From NCBI GenBank assembly GCA_937892915.1, contig CALBIC010000101.1, positions 1 through 64,000 on the forward strand: a stretch of 64,000 nt of DNA, given 5' to 3'. The translations under genes were made by a program, and so were the position numbers. The notes below the pieces were generated by a model. The model worked only from the letters and a program-made list of their open reading frames with translations, was not told where the DNA came from and did no database searches. Shown here piece after piece: positions 33,192-41,434 of the stretch. Position 1 is the stretch's first letter. Each line of letters starts with the position of its first letter. The stretch comes from UBA5972 sp002430125. Its GTDB lineage: Bacteria > Pseudomonadota > Alphaproteobacteria > Rhodobacterales > Rhodobacteraceae.

Positions 33192-34487
33192 CTATTCCGC
33201 CGCGACCGCAGTCACCCTACCCGAACGTTTCGCTTTGATCCGATCCTCGATCTCGCCGCGGAAATGCCGAACGAGGCCCTGGATCGGCCAAGCTGCCGCG
33301 TCGCCAAGCGCGCAGATGGTGTGGCCTTCGACCTGCTTGGTCACGTCCAGCAGCATGTCGATTTCCTCAACCTCGGCGTCACCGCGCACCAGTCTGTCCA
33401 TCACCCGCATCATCCAGCCGGTGCCTTCGCGACATGGCGTGCACTGGCCACAGCTTTCGTGTTTGTAGAACGCGCTCAGCCGCCAGATCGCCTTTATCAC
33501 ATCGGTCGACTGGTCCATCACGATCACCGCCGCTGTGCCAAGGCCTGATCGTTGTTCGCGCAGCCAGTCAAAATCCATGATCGCTTCGCGCGCGGTGGCG
33601 GCAGGCAACAGTGGCACCGAGGCGCCGCCGGGAATGACCGCTTTCAGATTGTCCCAGCCACCGCGAATACCGCCGCAATGTTTTTCGATCAGTTCCTCGA
33701 ACGGGATCGACATCGCCTCTTCGACCACACAGGGGTTGTTGACGTGGCCTGATATGGCGAACAGCTTGGTGCCCGCGTTGTTGGGGCGTCCAAACGAGGT
33801 GAACCAGGTGGGTCCGCGCCGCAGAATCGTTGGCACAACCGCGATGCTTTCGACGTTATTTACGGTCGTAGGGCAACCATAAAGGCCCGAGCCAGCCGGA
33901 AACGGCGGCTTCATCCGTGGCATACCTTTTTTGCCCTCAAGGCTTTCCAACAGGGCGGTTTCTTCGCCGCAAATATAAGCGCCAGCGCCGTGGGCAAGGT
34001 AGAGGTCGAAATCCCAACCGGATTTGGCGGCGTTCTTGCCCAGCAATCCGGCGTCATAAGCCTCGTCAATGGCCACTTGCAAAGCTTCGCGTTCGCGGAT
34101 GAATTCGCCGCGGATATATATGTAGCCGGCATGCGCGCCCATGCCAAAACCAGCGATCAGGCAACCTTCGACCAAGGTGTGCGGATCGTGGCGCATGATC
34201 TCGCGGTCTTTGCAGGTGCCGGGTTCTGACTCGTCCGCGTTGACCACCAGATAACTGGGGCGGCCATCGCTTTCCTTGGGCATGAACGACCATTTAAGGC
34301 CGGTTGGAAACCCGGCCCCGCCGCGGCCGCGCAGACCCGAGGCCTTCACGTTGTCCACGATCCAGTCGCGCCCGTTCTTGATGATCGCACCCGTGCCATC
34401 CCAATGGCCGCGCTTCTTTGCGCCCGCCAAAGTTCGGTCGTGCATCCCGTAAAGGTTGGTAAAGATCCGGTCCTGATCTTTCAGCAT
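33192..34487 (-). CDS. nuoF: NADH-quinone oxidoreductase subunit F
   Basis: The 51-kDa subunit, entry point of electrons from NADH, 431 aa. The FMN/NADH site starts at GRGGAGFPTGLKWSF (about 53-67) and continues CGEETALLESLEGKKGMPR. The N3 4Fe-4S ligands are Cys346, 349 and 352 (SCGQCTPCREG) and Cys392 (HTICALGDAAAW). It lies 3 bp after the DUF5337 gene. The order nuoE, two HhH-like proteins, DUF5337, nuoF separates it from its usual neighbour. Confidence 0.97.
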   Translation of the reverse strand: MLKDQDRIFTNLYGMHDRTLAGAKKRGHWDGTGAIIKNGRDWIVDNVKASGLRGRGGAGFPTGLKWSFMPKESDGRPSYLVVNADESEPGTCKDREIMRHDPHTLVEGCLIAGFGMGAHAGYIYIRGEFIREREALQVAIDEAYDAGLLGKNAAKSGWDFDLYLAHGAGAYICGEETALLESLEGKKGMPRMKPPFPAGSGLYGCPTTVNNVESIAVVPTILRRGPTWFTSFGRPNNAGTKLFAISGHVNNPCVVEEAMSIPFEELIEKHCGGIRGGWDNLKAVIPGGASVPLLPAATAREAIMDFDWLREQRSGLGTAAVIVMDQSTDVIKAIWRLSAFYKHESCGQCTPCREGTGWMMRVMDRLVRGDAEVEEIDMLLDVTKQVEGHTICALGDAAAWPIQGLVRHFRGEIEDRIKAKRSGRVTAVAAE

Positions 34488-34490
34488 TTG

Positions 34491-34715
34491 TTATTCCTCA
34501 TTCTGTTGGCGCTTTCGCCAGACCTGAACCAAAACCACCAGCGCCCAGATGAACGCTGCCATTGCCGCCAGATCGAACAGGATCGCATAACGCGCTTCCC
34601 ATCCCATCCGGCCGCCTAACCATGAGGCACCCATCCACAATGGAAACGTCACAAGGATCACAATCGAGGCGATCTTTGCTTGTTTTACCGAAGTGTCTGT
34701 CCCGACAGGGGCCAT
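34491..34715 (-). CDS. DUF5337 family small membrane protein
   Basis: A 74-aa protein recognised as DUF5337, a two-helix inner-membrane family of Rhodobacteraceae linked with nuoF. Helices are IASIVILVTFPLWMGASWLG (about 15-34) and ILFDLAAMAAFIWALVVLVQVW (about 45-66), with a short basic end (WRKRQQNEE). The start follows the upstream HhH-like gene by 21 bp, and the stop precedes nuoF by 3 bp. Its function is unknown; an assembly or stability role at Complex I is inference only. Confidence 0.75.
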   Translation of the reverse strand: MAPVGTDTSVKQAKIASIVILVTFPLWMGASWLGGRMGWEARYAILFDLAAMAAFIWALVVLVQVWRKRQQNEE

Positions 34716-34736
34716 CCGTTATCCTTTCAGCGCGTT

Positions 34737-35477
34737 TTAGTAAACGTCGCCGTCTTTGACGCGCGACGAAAACTCGGTGTCTTCGCCTGCGGCCAGTTTC
34801 GTTGCCTGGCCGATCCAGCCGTCACGTTCAGCGCGGCCTTTGAATTTGGGCATGCTTTCGTCAGCCCAGGCCAGTTCCTTATCTGTCCAGGCGGCAACCT
34901 GATCAAAATGGAACACGCCCATGCCGTTCAGGATTTTCTCAATGCCTGGTCCAACCCCTTTGATCATCTTCAGATCATCCGCTTTTCCGCGCCGTGGTCC
35001 GGCAAGACGGGTTTTGGGCGCGGCAGGTTTAGGCACTGCTGGTTTGGCAGCGGCAGGTTTGGGCGCCGCAGACTTCGCAGCCGCCGGTTTGGCAGCTTGT
35101 GCCGCGACCGGTGCAACGGGCTTGGGTGCTGGTGTCGCTGTAGGTTTTGAAACAACAGCGGCAGGCACCGGGGTTGGCGCAACAGACGGTGCTGCGACAG
35201 GCTCGGTGCGGGATTGAGCGGCTGAACTGGCCGCAGCCGCCGCGGCAACGGTCGAGCTGTCACTGGAGACGCTTGTCGCCTGTGAGCAGAACCAATGGAT
35301 CAGCGCGTAGCCAAGGATAAGGAACACCACGACCCCAACAAAAAGCGACGGGAAAAAGCCCCATGTCAGCAACTTCCAGGCCAAAAGAAAAACCACAACG
35401 CCAGCAACAATTGCAGCGATCCAGCTATAGGTCCGGCAAGTGCTGTTATCTTGCTGGGAATTTGACGTGCTATTCAT
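34737..35477 (-). CDS. Membrane-anchored protein with NuoE-tail-like HhH/H3TH domain (copy 1)
   Basis: A 246-aa protein in three parts. Residues 17-37 and 41-63 are two adjacent membrane helices; 65-160 is a low-complexity Ala/Pro/Lys/Val linker (PAAAKSAAPKPAAAKP and similar); 163-246 is a compact domain starting GKADDLKMIKGVGPGIEKIL and continuing FHFDQVAAWTDKELAW, FKGRAERDGW and TEFSSRVKDGDVY. The last part is nearly identical in layout to the C-terminus of NuoE here. The I-K-G-x-G-P piece is a helix-hairpin-helix-like DNA/RNA-binding signature, as in COG3743-type proteins. Transcribed with nuo; function not known. Confidence 0.75.
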   Translation of the reverse strand: MNSTSNSQQDNSTCRTYSWIAAIVAGVVVFLLAWKLLTWGFFPSLFVGVVVFLILGYALIHWFCSQATSVSSDSSTVAAAAAASSAAQSRTEPVAAPSVAPTPVPAAVVSKPTATPAPKPVAPVAAQAAKPAAAKSAAPKPAAAKPAVPKPAAPKTRLAGPRRGKADDLKMIKGVGPGIEKILNGMGVFHFDQVAAWTDKELAWADESMPKFKGRAERDGWIGQATKLAAGEDTEFSSRVKDGDVY

Positions 35478-35541
35478 ATTCTCCTCCTTTGGAAGGGTTG
35501 AACTTTTCCTTGGGCGTCCGTTTAGTGTACCAATTGTTCAG

Positions 35542-36531
35542 TTACCCGGATTGCCGTGACAATTGAATTGCTTGTTTGCGCCAGTTTTCTGCACCCTCGG
35601 ATGTCGCGGCACCCGGAATGTTTTCTTTAAGCCATGCAAGTTCACGACGGTTCAGGCCGACGATCTGTCTGAAGTGAAAAATGCCCGCCTCGTTCAGCGC
35701 GATTTGTTGATCGGCTCTCAGCCCGTCGATCATCGTCAAGTCGTCGGCTGCCCCTTCGGGAGCTTCCAAACCCTTGGGTTCCATCGGCTTAATTTCGGCC
35801 AAGTCGGCCGGTTGCGTAGCCGGGACTGTATCCGCATCTAGGGCAACCGCGGCGGCTGCCAGATCGGCGACGATTTCCGCTGGCTCAATCTCTGGCACGT
35901 CCGCTGCAACAGCTTCGATCACCGCTACCGCTCTTTTTACCGGCTCATCCTGCGCGCTGGTCAGGGCTGCAAATTCGGCCTCTTCATCAGCATCCCAATC
36001 ATAAAGATCTTTGGCCAACTCATCGTCACCAGCGTGATCGACCGGGTTTACCGCATCTTTCACCGCCCGGATTATTGCCGCGTCAGCAGCGTCCGAAACC
36101 GGCGCGAGGGGCGCGGTTTCAACATCGGTTGTTTTTCCGGCTTCTTCAAAGTCAACTTCGGGTGCGGCAGAAACGGCATGAACCGCAACCGGCCGTACAA
36201 TAGTGCGGACTGCCGTAGGGGCAGCTCCCGCCAAAACGGCTGCTGGTTCTGTGGCCTTTTTGGCAACCCGACTGGCAGTTGCTGTGGTTTCTGCAAGTTC
36301 GGCGGCTGAATCGTAGGTTAAATCATGATCTTCGTCGGCTGCTGTTTTACAGACCAGACGGCGCAAAATCAGCCCAACCGCAAGCATCACCACGATACCG
36401 GCGATCCCCGACAATATGCGTTCGCTGTTCACTTGATAGATCAGCACAAAGGTTAATACTCCACCGGCGGCCATGCCGATCAGCCAGCAGACGGACTTGC
36501 AGGTGGTTGAGTGTTTGGTCACATTGCTCAT
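35542..36531 (-). CDS. Membrane-anchored protein with degenerate HhH/H3TH-like domain (copy 2)
   Basis: A 329-aa protein with two helices at about 15-32 and 39-57, a long acidic and alanine-rich middle (about 65-258, e.g. DWDADEEAEFAALTSAQ) and a C-terminal domain at about 261-329: AADDLTMIDGLRADQQIALN, FHFRQIVGLNRRELAWLKEN, ENWRKQAIQLSRQSG. This is clearly related to the NuoE tail and to the neighbouring 246-aa protein, but the I-K-G-x-G-P turn is changed to I-D-G-L-R-A and the T-E-F-S-x-R-V ending is gone, so it may have lost nucleic-acid binding. It sits between nuoE and copy 1 with gaps of 35 and 64 bp. Confidence 0.7.
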   Translation of the reverse strand: MSNVTKHSTTCKSVCWLIGMAAGGVLTFVLIYQVNSERILSGIAGIVVMLAVGLILRRLVCKTAADEDHDLTYDSAAELAETTATASRVAKKATEPAAVLAGAAPTAVRTIVRPVAVHAVSAAPEVDFEEAGKTTDVETAPLAPVSDAADAAIIRAVKDAVNPVDHAGDDELAKDLYDWDADEEAEFAALTSAQDEPVKRAVAVIEAVAADVPEIEPAEIVADLAAAAVALDADTVPATQPADLAEIKPMEPKGLEAPEGAADDLTMIDGLRADQQIALNEAGIFHFRQIVGLNRRELAWLKENIPGAATSEGAENWRKQAIQLSRQSG

Positions 36532-36566
36532 TTTTATTCGCCTCCTTGTTAAGGGCTTGGGCTGTC

Positions 36567-37655
36567 TTAATAGACTTTGCCTTTTGCCACCCTTTTCGAG
36601 AACTCGGTTTCGCCCGCGGTTGCCAGTATCTTCGCCTGCTGGGTCCAGCCATCGCGGCTGACCCGGCCTTTGAAGCCTTGCAGGTTGTTATCGACCCAGG
36701 AAATTTCAGCCGCCGACCAGCCCGCAATTTGATCATAGTGAAAAATGCCAAGATCGTTCAGCAGTTTTTCAAGGGCCGGACCGATACCTTTGATTTCTTT
36801 CAGATCATCCGCACCGCCCTTTTTGGCGGCTTTGAGTTTTTTAGGTTGGGCTGGCGTGTCAGCAGGGGCCGACGCGTTTTTTGCGGCGGTCTTGGCCGGC
36901 GGCGCGACAGGCGCGGGTTTGGCCGCAGCTTTTGCGGCAGGTGGCGCTGGTGTGCGGCGTGGCTTGAGTATCGGGACTTCGTCGCCCTGAATGCGTTTGA
37001 TCGTATCACCGTAAGCGGTGGCAAGCCCGGCTGAGGCGTTATATTGCGCGCGCCCACTTTCGTAATTTTTGAGGCTGGTGAGGCCAGACAGTGGTTCGGC
37101 TGCATAACGGCCATTTTGCGGGCCGGGTGTGGGAATTTCGCCGCGCCCGAAGGCGGCCAGGATTTCGCGGAATTTGTCAGCCGTCAGGTCTTCATAGAAG
37201 TCCTTGCCGATCTGCACCATCGGGGCGTTGGCGCAGGCGCCAAGGCATTCGACCTCTTCCCAGCTGAAATTTCCGTCAGCCGAGATTTCATGCGCCTGTT
37301 CTGCGATCAGGTCTTTGCAGACCCCGATCAGATCTTCGGCACCGCAGATCATGCAGGTGGTGGTGCCGCAAACCTGAATATGGGCAAGGGCGCCAACCGG
37401 CTGCAGTTGGAACATAAAGTAGAATGTGGCGACTTCCAGAGCGCGGATATAAGCAAGGCCAAGCATGTCGGCGATGCCTTCGATGGCCGGTTTGGTCAGC
37501 CAGCCTTCCTGTTCCTGGGCGCGCCATAACAGGGGAATGATTGCGCTGGCCTGACGGCCTTCGGGATATTTGGCGATCTGCGCCTGCGCCCATTTGGCGT
37601 TGGCTGGCGTGAAGGCGAAGGAGGCCGGTTGGGTAGGGTGAAGGCGGCGTAGCAT
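36567..37655 (-). CDS. nuoE: NADH-quinone oxidoreductase subunit E with C-terminal HhH-like extension
   Basis: The 24-kDa subunit carrying 2Fe-2S cluster N1a: Cys96 and Cys101 (CGTTTC), Cys137 and Cys141 (CLGAC). Residues 1-185 are an ordinary NuoE. After a Pro/Ala/Lys linker (about 230-280) there is an extra domain, 281-362, with DDLKEIKGIGPALEKLLN, FHYDQIAGWSAAEISW, FKGRVSRDGW and a conserved end TEFSKRVAKGKVY. The protein is 362 aa against about 160-240 for a normal subunit. The extension resembles a helix-hairpin-helix nucleic-acid-binding unit and is repeated in the next two genes. It starts within the last base of nuoD (TAATG). Confidence 0.95.
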   Translation of the reverse strand: MLRRLHPTQPASFAFTPANAKWAQAQIAKYPEGRQASAIIPLLWRAQEQEGWLTKPAIEGIADMLGLAYIRALEVATFYFMFQLQPVGALAHIQVCGTTTCMICGAEDLIGVCKDLIAEQAHEISADGNFSWEEVECLGACANAPMVQIGKDFYEDLTADKFREILAAFGRGEIPTPGPQNGRYAAEPLSGLTSLKNYESGRAQYNASAGLATAYGDTIKRIQGDEVPILKPRRTPAPPAAKAAAKPAPVAPPAKTAAKNASAPADTPAQPKKLKAAKKGGADDLKEIKGIGPALEKLLNDLGIFHYDQIAGWSAAEISWVDNNLQGFKGRVSRDGWTQQAKILATAGETEFSKRVAKGKVY

Positions 37656-38866
37656 TATCGGTCAATCTCCCCGAACACGACATCAAGTGAGCCGATGATA
37701 GCGGCCACATCGGCCAGTTGGTGGCCTTTGCAGATGTGATCCATTGCTTGCAGGTGCAAATATCCCGGCGCGCGGATTTTAGCTTTGTAGGGTTTGTTCG
37801 ATCCGTCCGACACCAGATAGACGCCAAACTCGCCTTTAGGCGCTTCAACGGCGGCGTAAACTTCACCGGCCGGGACGTGAAAGCCTTCGGTGTAAAGCTT
37901 GAAGTGGTGGATCAACGCCTCCATCGAGGTTTTCATCTCAGAGCGTTTGGGCGGTGTCAACTTGCCGCGCGCCAGAACGTCGCCGGTGGCATGGCCAAGC
38001 TTTTCAATGGCTTGCTGCATGATCTTCACAGATTCGCGCATTTCGGCCATGCGACACAGATAGCGATCGTAACAATCGCCGTTTTTGCCGATGGGGATCT
38101 GGAAATCAAATTCATTATAGCATTCATAAGGCTGGCTGCGGCGTAAATCCCACGCCATGCCGGAACCCCGCACCATGACGCCGGAAAAGCCCCAATCAAG
38201 CGCTTCTTGTTCGCTGATGATGGCGATATCAACGTTGCGCTGTTTGAAGATGCGGTTTTCGGTCAGCAGGCCTTCGATGTCATCAAGCAAGGCCGGGAAT
38301 TCCAGGGTCCATTGCATGATGTCGTTCAGCAGGTCTTGTGGCAGGTCCTGATGCACACCACCGGGGCGGAAGTAGGCCGCGTGCAGGCGCGAGCCACTGG
38401 CGCGCTCGTAAAAGATCATCAGTTTTTCGCGCTCTTCAAACCCCCATAGCGGCGGGGTCAGCGCGCCGACATCCATCGCCTGTGTGGTGACGTTCAGCAG
38501 ATGGCTTAGAATGCGGCCAATTTCGGAATAGAGCACCCGGATCAGGCTGGCACGACGCGGAACTTCAACCCCGGTCAGCTTTTCAATCGCCAGACACCAG
38601 GCATGTTCCTGGTTCATTGGCGCGACATAATCCAGCCGGTCAAAATAAGGCAGGTTTTGCAGATATGTCCGGCTTTCCATCAGCTTTTCGGTACCGCGAT
38701 GCAACAGGCCGATATGCGGGTCACAGCGTTCGACAATCTCGCCGTCAAGCTCGAGCACCAGCCGCAAAACACCGTGCGCCGCAGGGTGCTGCGGGCCAAA
38801 GTTGATGTTGAAATTTCTGATCCGCTGTTCGCCGGTCAGCACGTCAGTGTGGGAACCATCCATCAT
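37655..38866 (-). CDS. nuoD: NADH-quinone oxidoreductase subunit D
   Basis: The 49-kDa subunit, 403 aa, homologous to the large NiFe-hydrogenase subunit and forming part of the quinone site. Family blocks: NFGPQHPAAHGVLRLVLELDG (shown in parts: NFGPQHPAAHGVLRLV), VDVGA-like TQAMDVGALTPPLWGFEER, RLHAAYFRPGGVHQDLP, GVMVRGSGMAWDLRR and the C-terminal QAMDHICKGHQLADVAAIIGSLDVV (end: DVVFGEIDR). The start is ATGATG at 38866/38863; either is possible. It follows the sulfotransferase gene with one base between stop and ATG. Confidence 0.96.
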   Translation of the reverse strand: MMDGSHTDVLTGEQRIRNFNINFGPQHPAAHGVLRLVLELDGEIVERCDPHIGLLHRGTEKLMESRTYLQNLPYFDRLDYVAPMNQEHAWCLAIEKLTGVEVPRRASLIRVLYSEIGRILSHLLNVTTQAMDVGALTPPLWGFEEREKLMIFYERASGSRLHAAYFRPGGVHQDLPQDLLNDIMQWTLEFPALLDDIEGLLTENRIFKQRNVDIAIISEQEALDWGFSGVMVRGSGMAWDLRRSQPYECYNEFDFQIPIGKNGDCYDRYLCRMAEMRESVKIMQQAIEKLGHATGDVLARGKLTPPKRSEMKTSMEALIHHFKLYTEGFHVPAGEVYAAVEAPKGEFGVYLVSDGSNKPYKAKIRAPGYLHLQAMDHICKGHQLADVAAIIGSLDVVFGEIDR

Positions 38867-38867
38867 A

Positions 38868-39728
38868 TCAACCTCTGCTCAACTGAGCTTGCCAGCGGTC
38901 CGGTAATGGCCCCGCCAGGAATTTGGAAACTGCATCATATTGGCCTTGCAACCGGTCAAGCGCGCGGGCGCGACGTTCGGCATCAAGGCGAAATTTTTGG
39001 CCTTCCAGCGCTTTGACTTCAAAGGCGGCTGGCAGTGGTGAGAGGCCCAGAAAACGGGTGAGCCGGGCAATCGCCGCGTCGGTGAACAGTGTTTCAAAAA
39101 ACCCTATCAAGACCCTGTCACGCGGCACCGCGCTGAACAGGTTTTCCAGCGTCGTGGCATAATCGCTGCGCCGTTCGGCGGTGGGGTGCAGACCTGTATT
39201 GAACTGGTCGATCAACGCATTGGCGCGGGATTGAAACTCGGCCTCGGTTTTTGTGCCGCGTCTGGCCGACATGCGGATATTGGACCAGAGCCGGTCAAGC
39301 GGATCGCGCATCAGAAAAACGAACCGGGTTTCAGGCACCAAAACCGCCATTTCGGCAAAACGCGCGGTATCAAGCGTGGCGTAAGACGGGGTCATATCGC
39401 CGACCAAATTCCGTGCGGTATTATCTTGATTGAGATAGGCCAGATACGCCTGATGGGTGGGGTCCGTTTGCGCCAGCATTTCAGCCCAGTCGCGCAAGTC
39501 AGTCGCACGGCGGTTGGCCGTCCGGCCCCGACGCCGATCCAGCGCTTGTAATTTCTGCACAGGCTTGCGCGCACGCCATTCGGCGCCGTCTGCACCAAGC
39601 GTATCAAAGTAATGCAATTCTTTGACGCTGCGGAAATGGCATTCCGGATGCGACGACAAATAGCGGTGCAACCATGTGGTGCCCGCCTTAGCTGCGCCTA
39701 TTCCATAAACCAATTTCGCTTCGCCCAT
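38868..39728 (-). CDS. Sulfotransferase inserted between nuoC and nuoD
   Basis: A 286-aa PAPS-dependent sulfotransferase. The 5'-phosphosulfate loop is GAAKAGTTWLHRYLSSHP (11-28), with KELHYFD at 37-42, GDMTPSY (110-116) and the 3'-phosphate-binding motif RDPLDRLWSNIRMSARRG (141-158). It probably transfers sulfate to a hydroxyl of a carbohydrate or other small molecule; the acceptor is not predictable. The stop overlaps almost the nuoD start (two bases apart) and an 8-bp gap separates it from the 65-aa gene, so it is translated as part of the nuo message. This is an unusual place for such an enzyme. Confidence 0.88.
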   Translation of the reverse strand: MGEAKLVYGIGAAKAGTTWLHRYLSSHPECHFRSVKELHYFDTLGADGAEWRARKPVQKLQALDRRRGRTANRRATDLRDWAEMLAQTDPTHQAYLAYLNQDNTARNLVGDMTPSYATLDTARFAEMAVLVPETRFVFLMRDPLDRLWSNIRMSARRGTKTEAEFQSRANALIDQFNTGLHPTAERRSDYATTLENLFSAVPRDRVLIGFFETLFTDAAIARLTRFLGLSPLPAAFEVKALEGQKFRLDAERRARALDRLQGQYDAVSKFLAGPLPDRWQAQLSRG

Positions 39729-39736
39729 TCGTTCGG

Positions 39737-39934
39737 TTATCGCTTTTCAATCATGTCTTTGAAGGCGACGACCCACAATAGAACCAGCGCGCCAAGCGGA
39801 ATAATCGCCACCAAAGCCACCCAGTTCGGAATGCCGTTGCGTGGCAGGATACGCCAGAACGGCGCCACCAGCAAAACAGCGACGATCAGAAACCCGACCC
39901 ACATGCCGCCGCCAAAACCACCATAATACATCAT
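39737..39934 (-). CDS. Small two-helix membrane protein after nuoC
   Basis: A 65-aa protein with a Gly-rich start (MMYYGGFGGGMW) and two hydrophobic stretches, VGFLIVAVLLVAPFWRILP and VALVAIIPLGALVLLWVVAF, separated by a short Arg/Asn/Gly loop. Its ATG overlaps the nuoC stop by four bases (ATGA). The pattern FWRILPR-x-G-I-P-x-W-V-x-L-x-x-I-I-P is reminiscent of small uncharacterised membrane proteins with a proline-containing helix hairpin. No function is known; its position suggests a Complex I accessory peptide or simply a hitchhiker with the sulfotransferase. Confidence 0.75.
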   Translation of the reverse strand: MMYYGGFGGGMWVGFLIVAVLLVAPFWRILPRNGIPNWVALVAIIPLGALVLLWVVAFKDMIEKR

Positions 39935-40536
39935 TTTGCAGCCCCTTTGTTGTCACCCGGAAGGATGTATTCCGCCCCTTCCCATGGGCTCATGAAATCA
40001 AATTGGCGGTATTCCTGTACCAAGGACACTGGCTCGTAGACCACGCGCTTTTCTTTGTCATCGTAGCGCACTTCGGTATAGCCGGTGGTTGGGAAATCCT
40101 TGCGCAATGGATAGCCACGAAAGCCGTAATCAGTCAGGATGCGGCGCAGATCAGGATGACCAGAGAACAGCAATCCGTACATATCAAACACTTCGCGTTC
40201 AAACCAGTTGGAGGCCGGATAGACGCCGGTCAGCGATGGCACCAGATCGTCTTCACGAACCTCGATGCGCACCCGAACCCGGTGATTTCGGTACATCGAC
40301 AGAAGGTGGTAAACCACATCAAAACGCTTTTCGCGGGTTGGGTAATCAACGGCCGTGATGTCAACCAGAGTCGAAAACTGCATCGAGCGGTCGTTTTTCA
40401 GAAACGCTGTAAATTCCACGATACTGTTCAACGTCACGGTGACATTCAGTTCGTTCCAAGCAATGTCGGTTGCGATTACCGCGTCGGCTTGCTTGGCTTC
40501 GATCAGGCCGGCCAGTTCTTGAAGGGCTTCGTTCAT
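39931..40536 (-). CDS. nuoC: NADH-quinone oxidoreductase subunit C
   Basis: The 30-kDa subunit, 201 aa, without cofactors; joins the hydrophilic arm to the quinone module. The signature ERE-VFDMYGLLFSGHPDLRRILTDYGFRGYPLRKDFP is seen in pieces: EREVFDMYGLLFSGHPDL and YGFRGYPLRKDFPTTGY. The N-terminal half (LVDITAVDYPTREKRFDVVYHLLS) is also standard. It is separate from NuoD, not fused as in E. coli. It starts 11 bp after the nuoB stop, and its own stop overlaps the start of the 65-aa gene by four bases. Confidence 0.96.
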   Translation of the reverse strand: MNEALQELAGLIEAKQADAVIATDIAWNELNVTVTLNSIVEFTAFLKNDRSMQFSTLVDITAVDYPTREKRFDVVYHLLSMYRNHRVRVRIEVREDDLVPSLTGVYPASNWFEREVFDMYGLLFSGHPDLRRILTDYGFRGYPLRKDFPTTGYTEVRYDDKEKRVVYEPVSLVQEYRQFDFMSPWEGAEYILPGDNKGAAK

Positions 40537-40547
40537 TTTCGTCCCTC

Positions 40548-41078
40548 TCAGCGGGCGATTGTGCCGGTACGGCGGATTTTGCGCTGTAATTGCAGGATAC
40601 CGTAAAGCAGGGCCTCGGCGGTTGGCGGGCAGCCGGGGACATAGATGTCAACCGGTACGATCCGGTCACAGCCGCGCACCACGGAATAACTGTAGTGATA
40701 ATAGCCACCGCCATTGGCGCAGGAGCCCATGCTGATCACATAGCGCGGTTCCGGCATCTGGTCGTAAACCTTGCGCAAAGCTGGCGCCATTTTATTGGTC
40801 AGGGTGCCGGCCACAATCATCAGGTCAGACTGACGCGGGCTGGCGCGCGGGGCGGTTCCAAAGCGTTCAAGGTCGTATCGCGGCATCGAGGTGTGCATCA
40901 TTTCAACCGCACAACAGGCCAGACCGAATGTCATCCAGTGCAAGGAGCCGGTGCGCGCCCAGTTGATGATATCCTCGGTCGAGGTCAGCAAAAACCCTTT
41001 GTCGGCCAATTCATTCGACATAGCGCGGGTGGCGACTTCTTTGTCGGCCCCAGCAGTGTTGGTTGCCATCACGACCAT
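40548..41078 (-). CDS. nuoB: NADH-quinone oxidoreductase subunit B
   Basis: The PSST subunit with cluster N2, the last electron carrier before quinone. With the start at 41078 it is 176 aa; the N2 ligands are Cys55 and Cys56 (GLACCAVEMMH), Cys120 (SMGSCANGGGYYH) and Cys150 (VPGCPPTAEALLYG). Two starts compete: ATG at 41078 (MVVMATNTAG), with AAGGGG about 7 bases upstream, and ATG at 41069 (MATNTAG), which overlaps the nuoA stop exactly (TGATG). The first is preferred for its ribosome site and length; the difference is three residues. Confidence 0.95.
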   Translation of the reverse strand: MVVMATNTAGADKEVATRAMSNELADKGFLLTSTEDIINWARTGSLHWMTFGLACCAVEMMHTSMPRYDLERFGTAPRASPRQSDLMIVAGTLTNKMAPALRKVYDQMPEPRYVISMGSCANGGGYYHYSYSVVRGCDRIVPVDIYVPGCPPTAEALLYGILQLQRKIRRTGTIAR

Positions 41079-41434
41079 TCCAGCGCCCCTTTTTTCCATT
41101 CATAGGCAAACCCGATGGTCAGAACACCCAGAAAAACCATCATCGACCAGAAACCAAGATCGGTCAGGGTTTTGAACGAGGCAGCCCATGGAAACAGGAA
41201 CGCGACCTCTAGGTCAAAGATGATGAACAGGATCGACACCAGATAGAACCGTACATCGAACTTCATCCGCGCATCGTCAAACGCGTTAAAACCGCATTCG
41301 TAAGCACTGATTTTTTCGGCATCCGGATGGCGCACCGCGATGACCAAAGCCGCAAGGATCAGGACCAATCCCAAGGCAACAGCTAAGCCCAGAAATATGA
41401 GGATCGGAAGGTACTCTCTTAACAACGCGTCCAA
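41069..41434 (-). CDS. nuoA: NADH-quinone oxidoreductase subunit A, TTG start
   Basis: The ND3 subunit, 121 aa with three helices. The family loop KISAYECGFNAFDDARMKFD (about 44-63, containing the cysteine used as the active/deactive marker) and the second-helix acidic segment FIIFDLEVAFLFPWA are present. The start codon is TTG at 41434, with an exact AGGAGG six bases upstream; no ATG fits the family N-terminus (MDALLREYLPILIFLG). First gene of the nuo unit, so a weak start codon behind a strong ribosome site sets its translation. Confidence 0.95.
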   Translation of the reverse strand: MDALLREYLPILIFLGLAVALGLVLILAALVIAVRHPDAEKISAYECGFNAFDDARMKFDVRFYLVSILFIIFDLEVAFLFPWAASFKTLTDLGFWSMMVFLGVLTIGFAYEWKKGALEWS

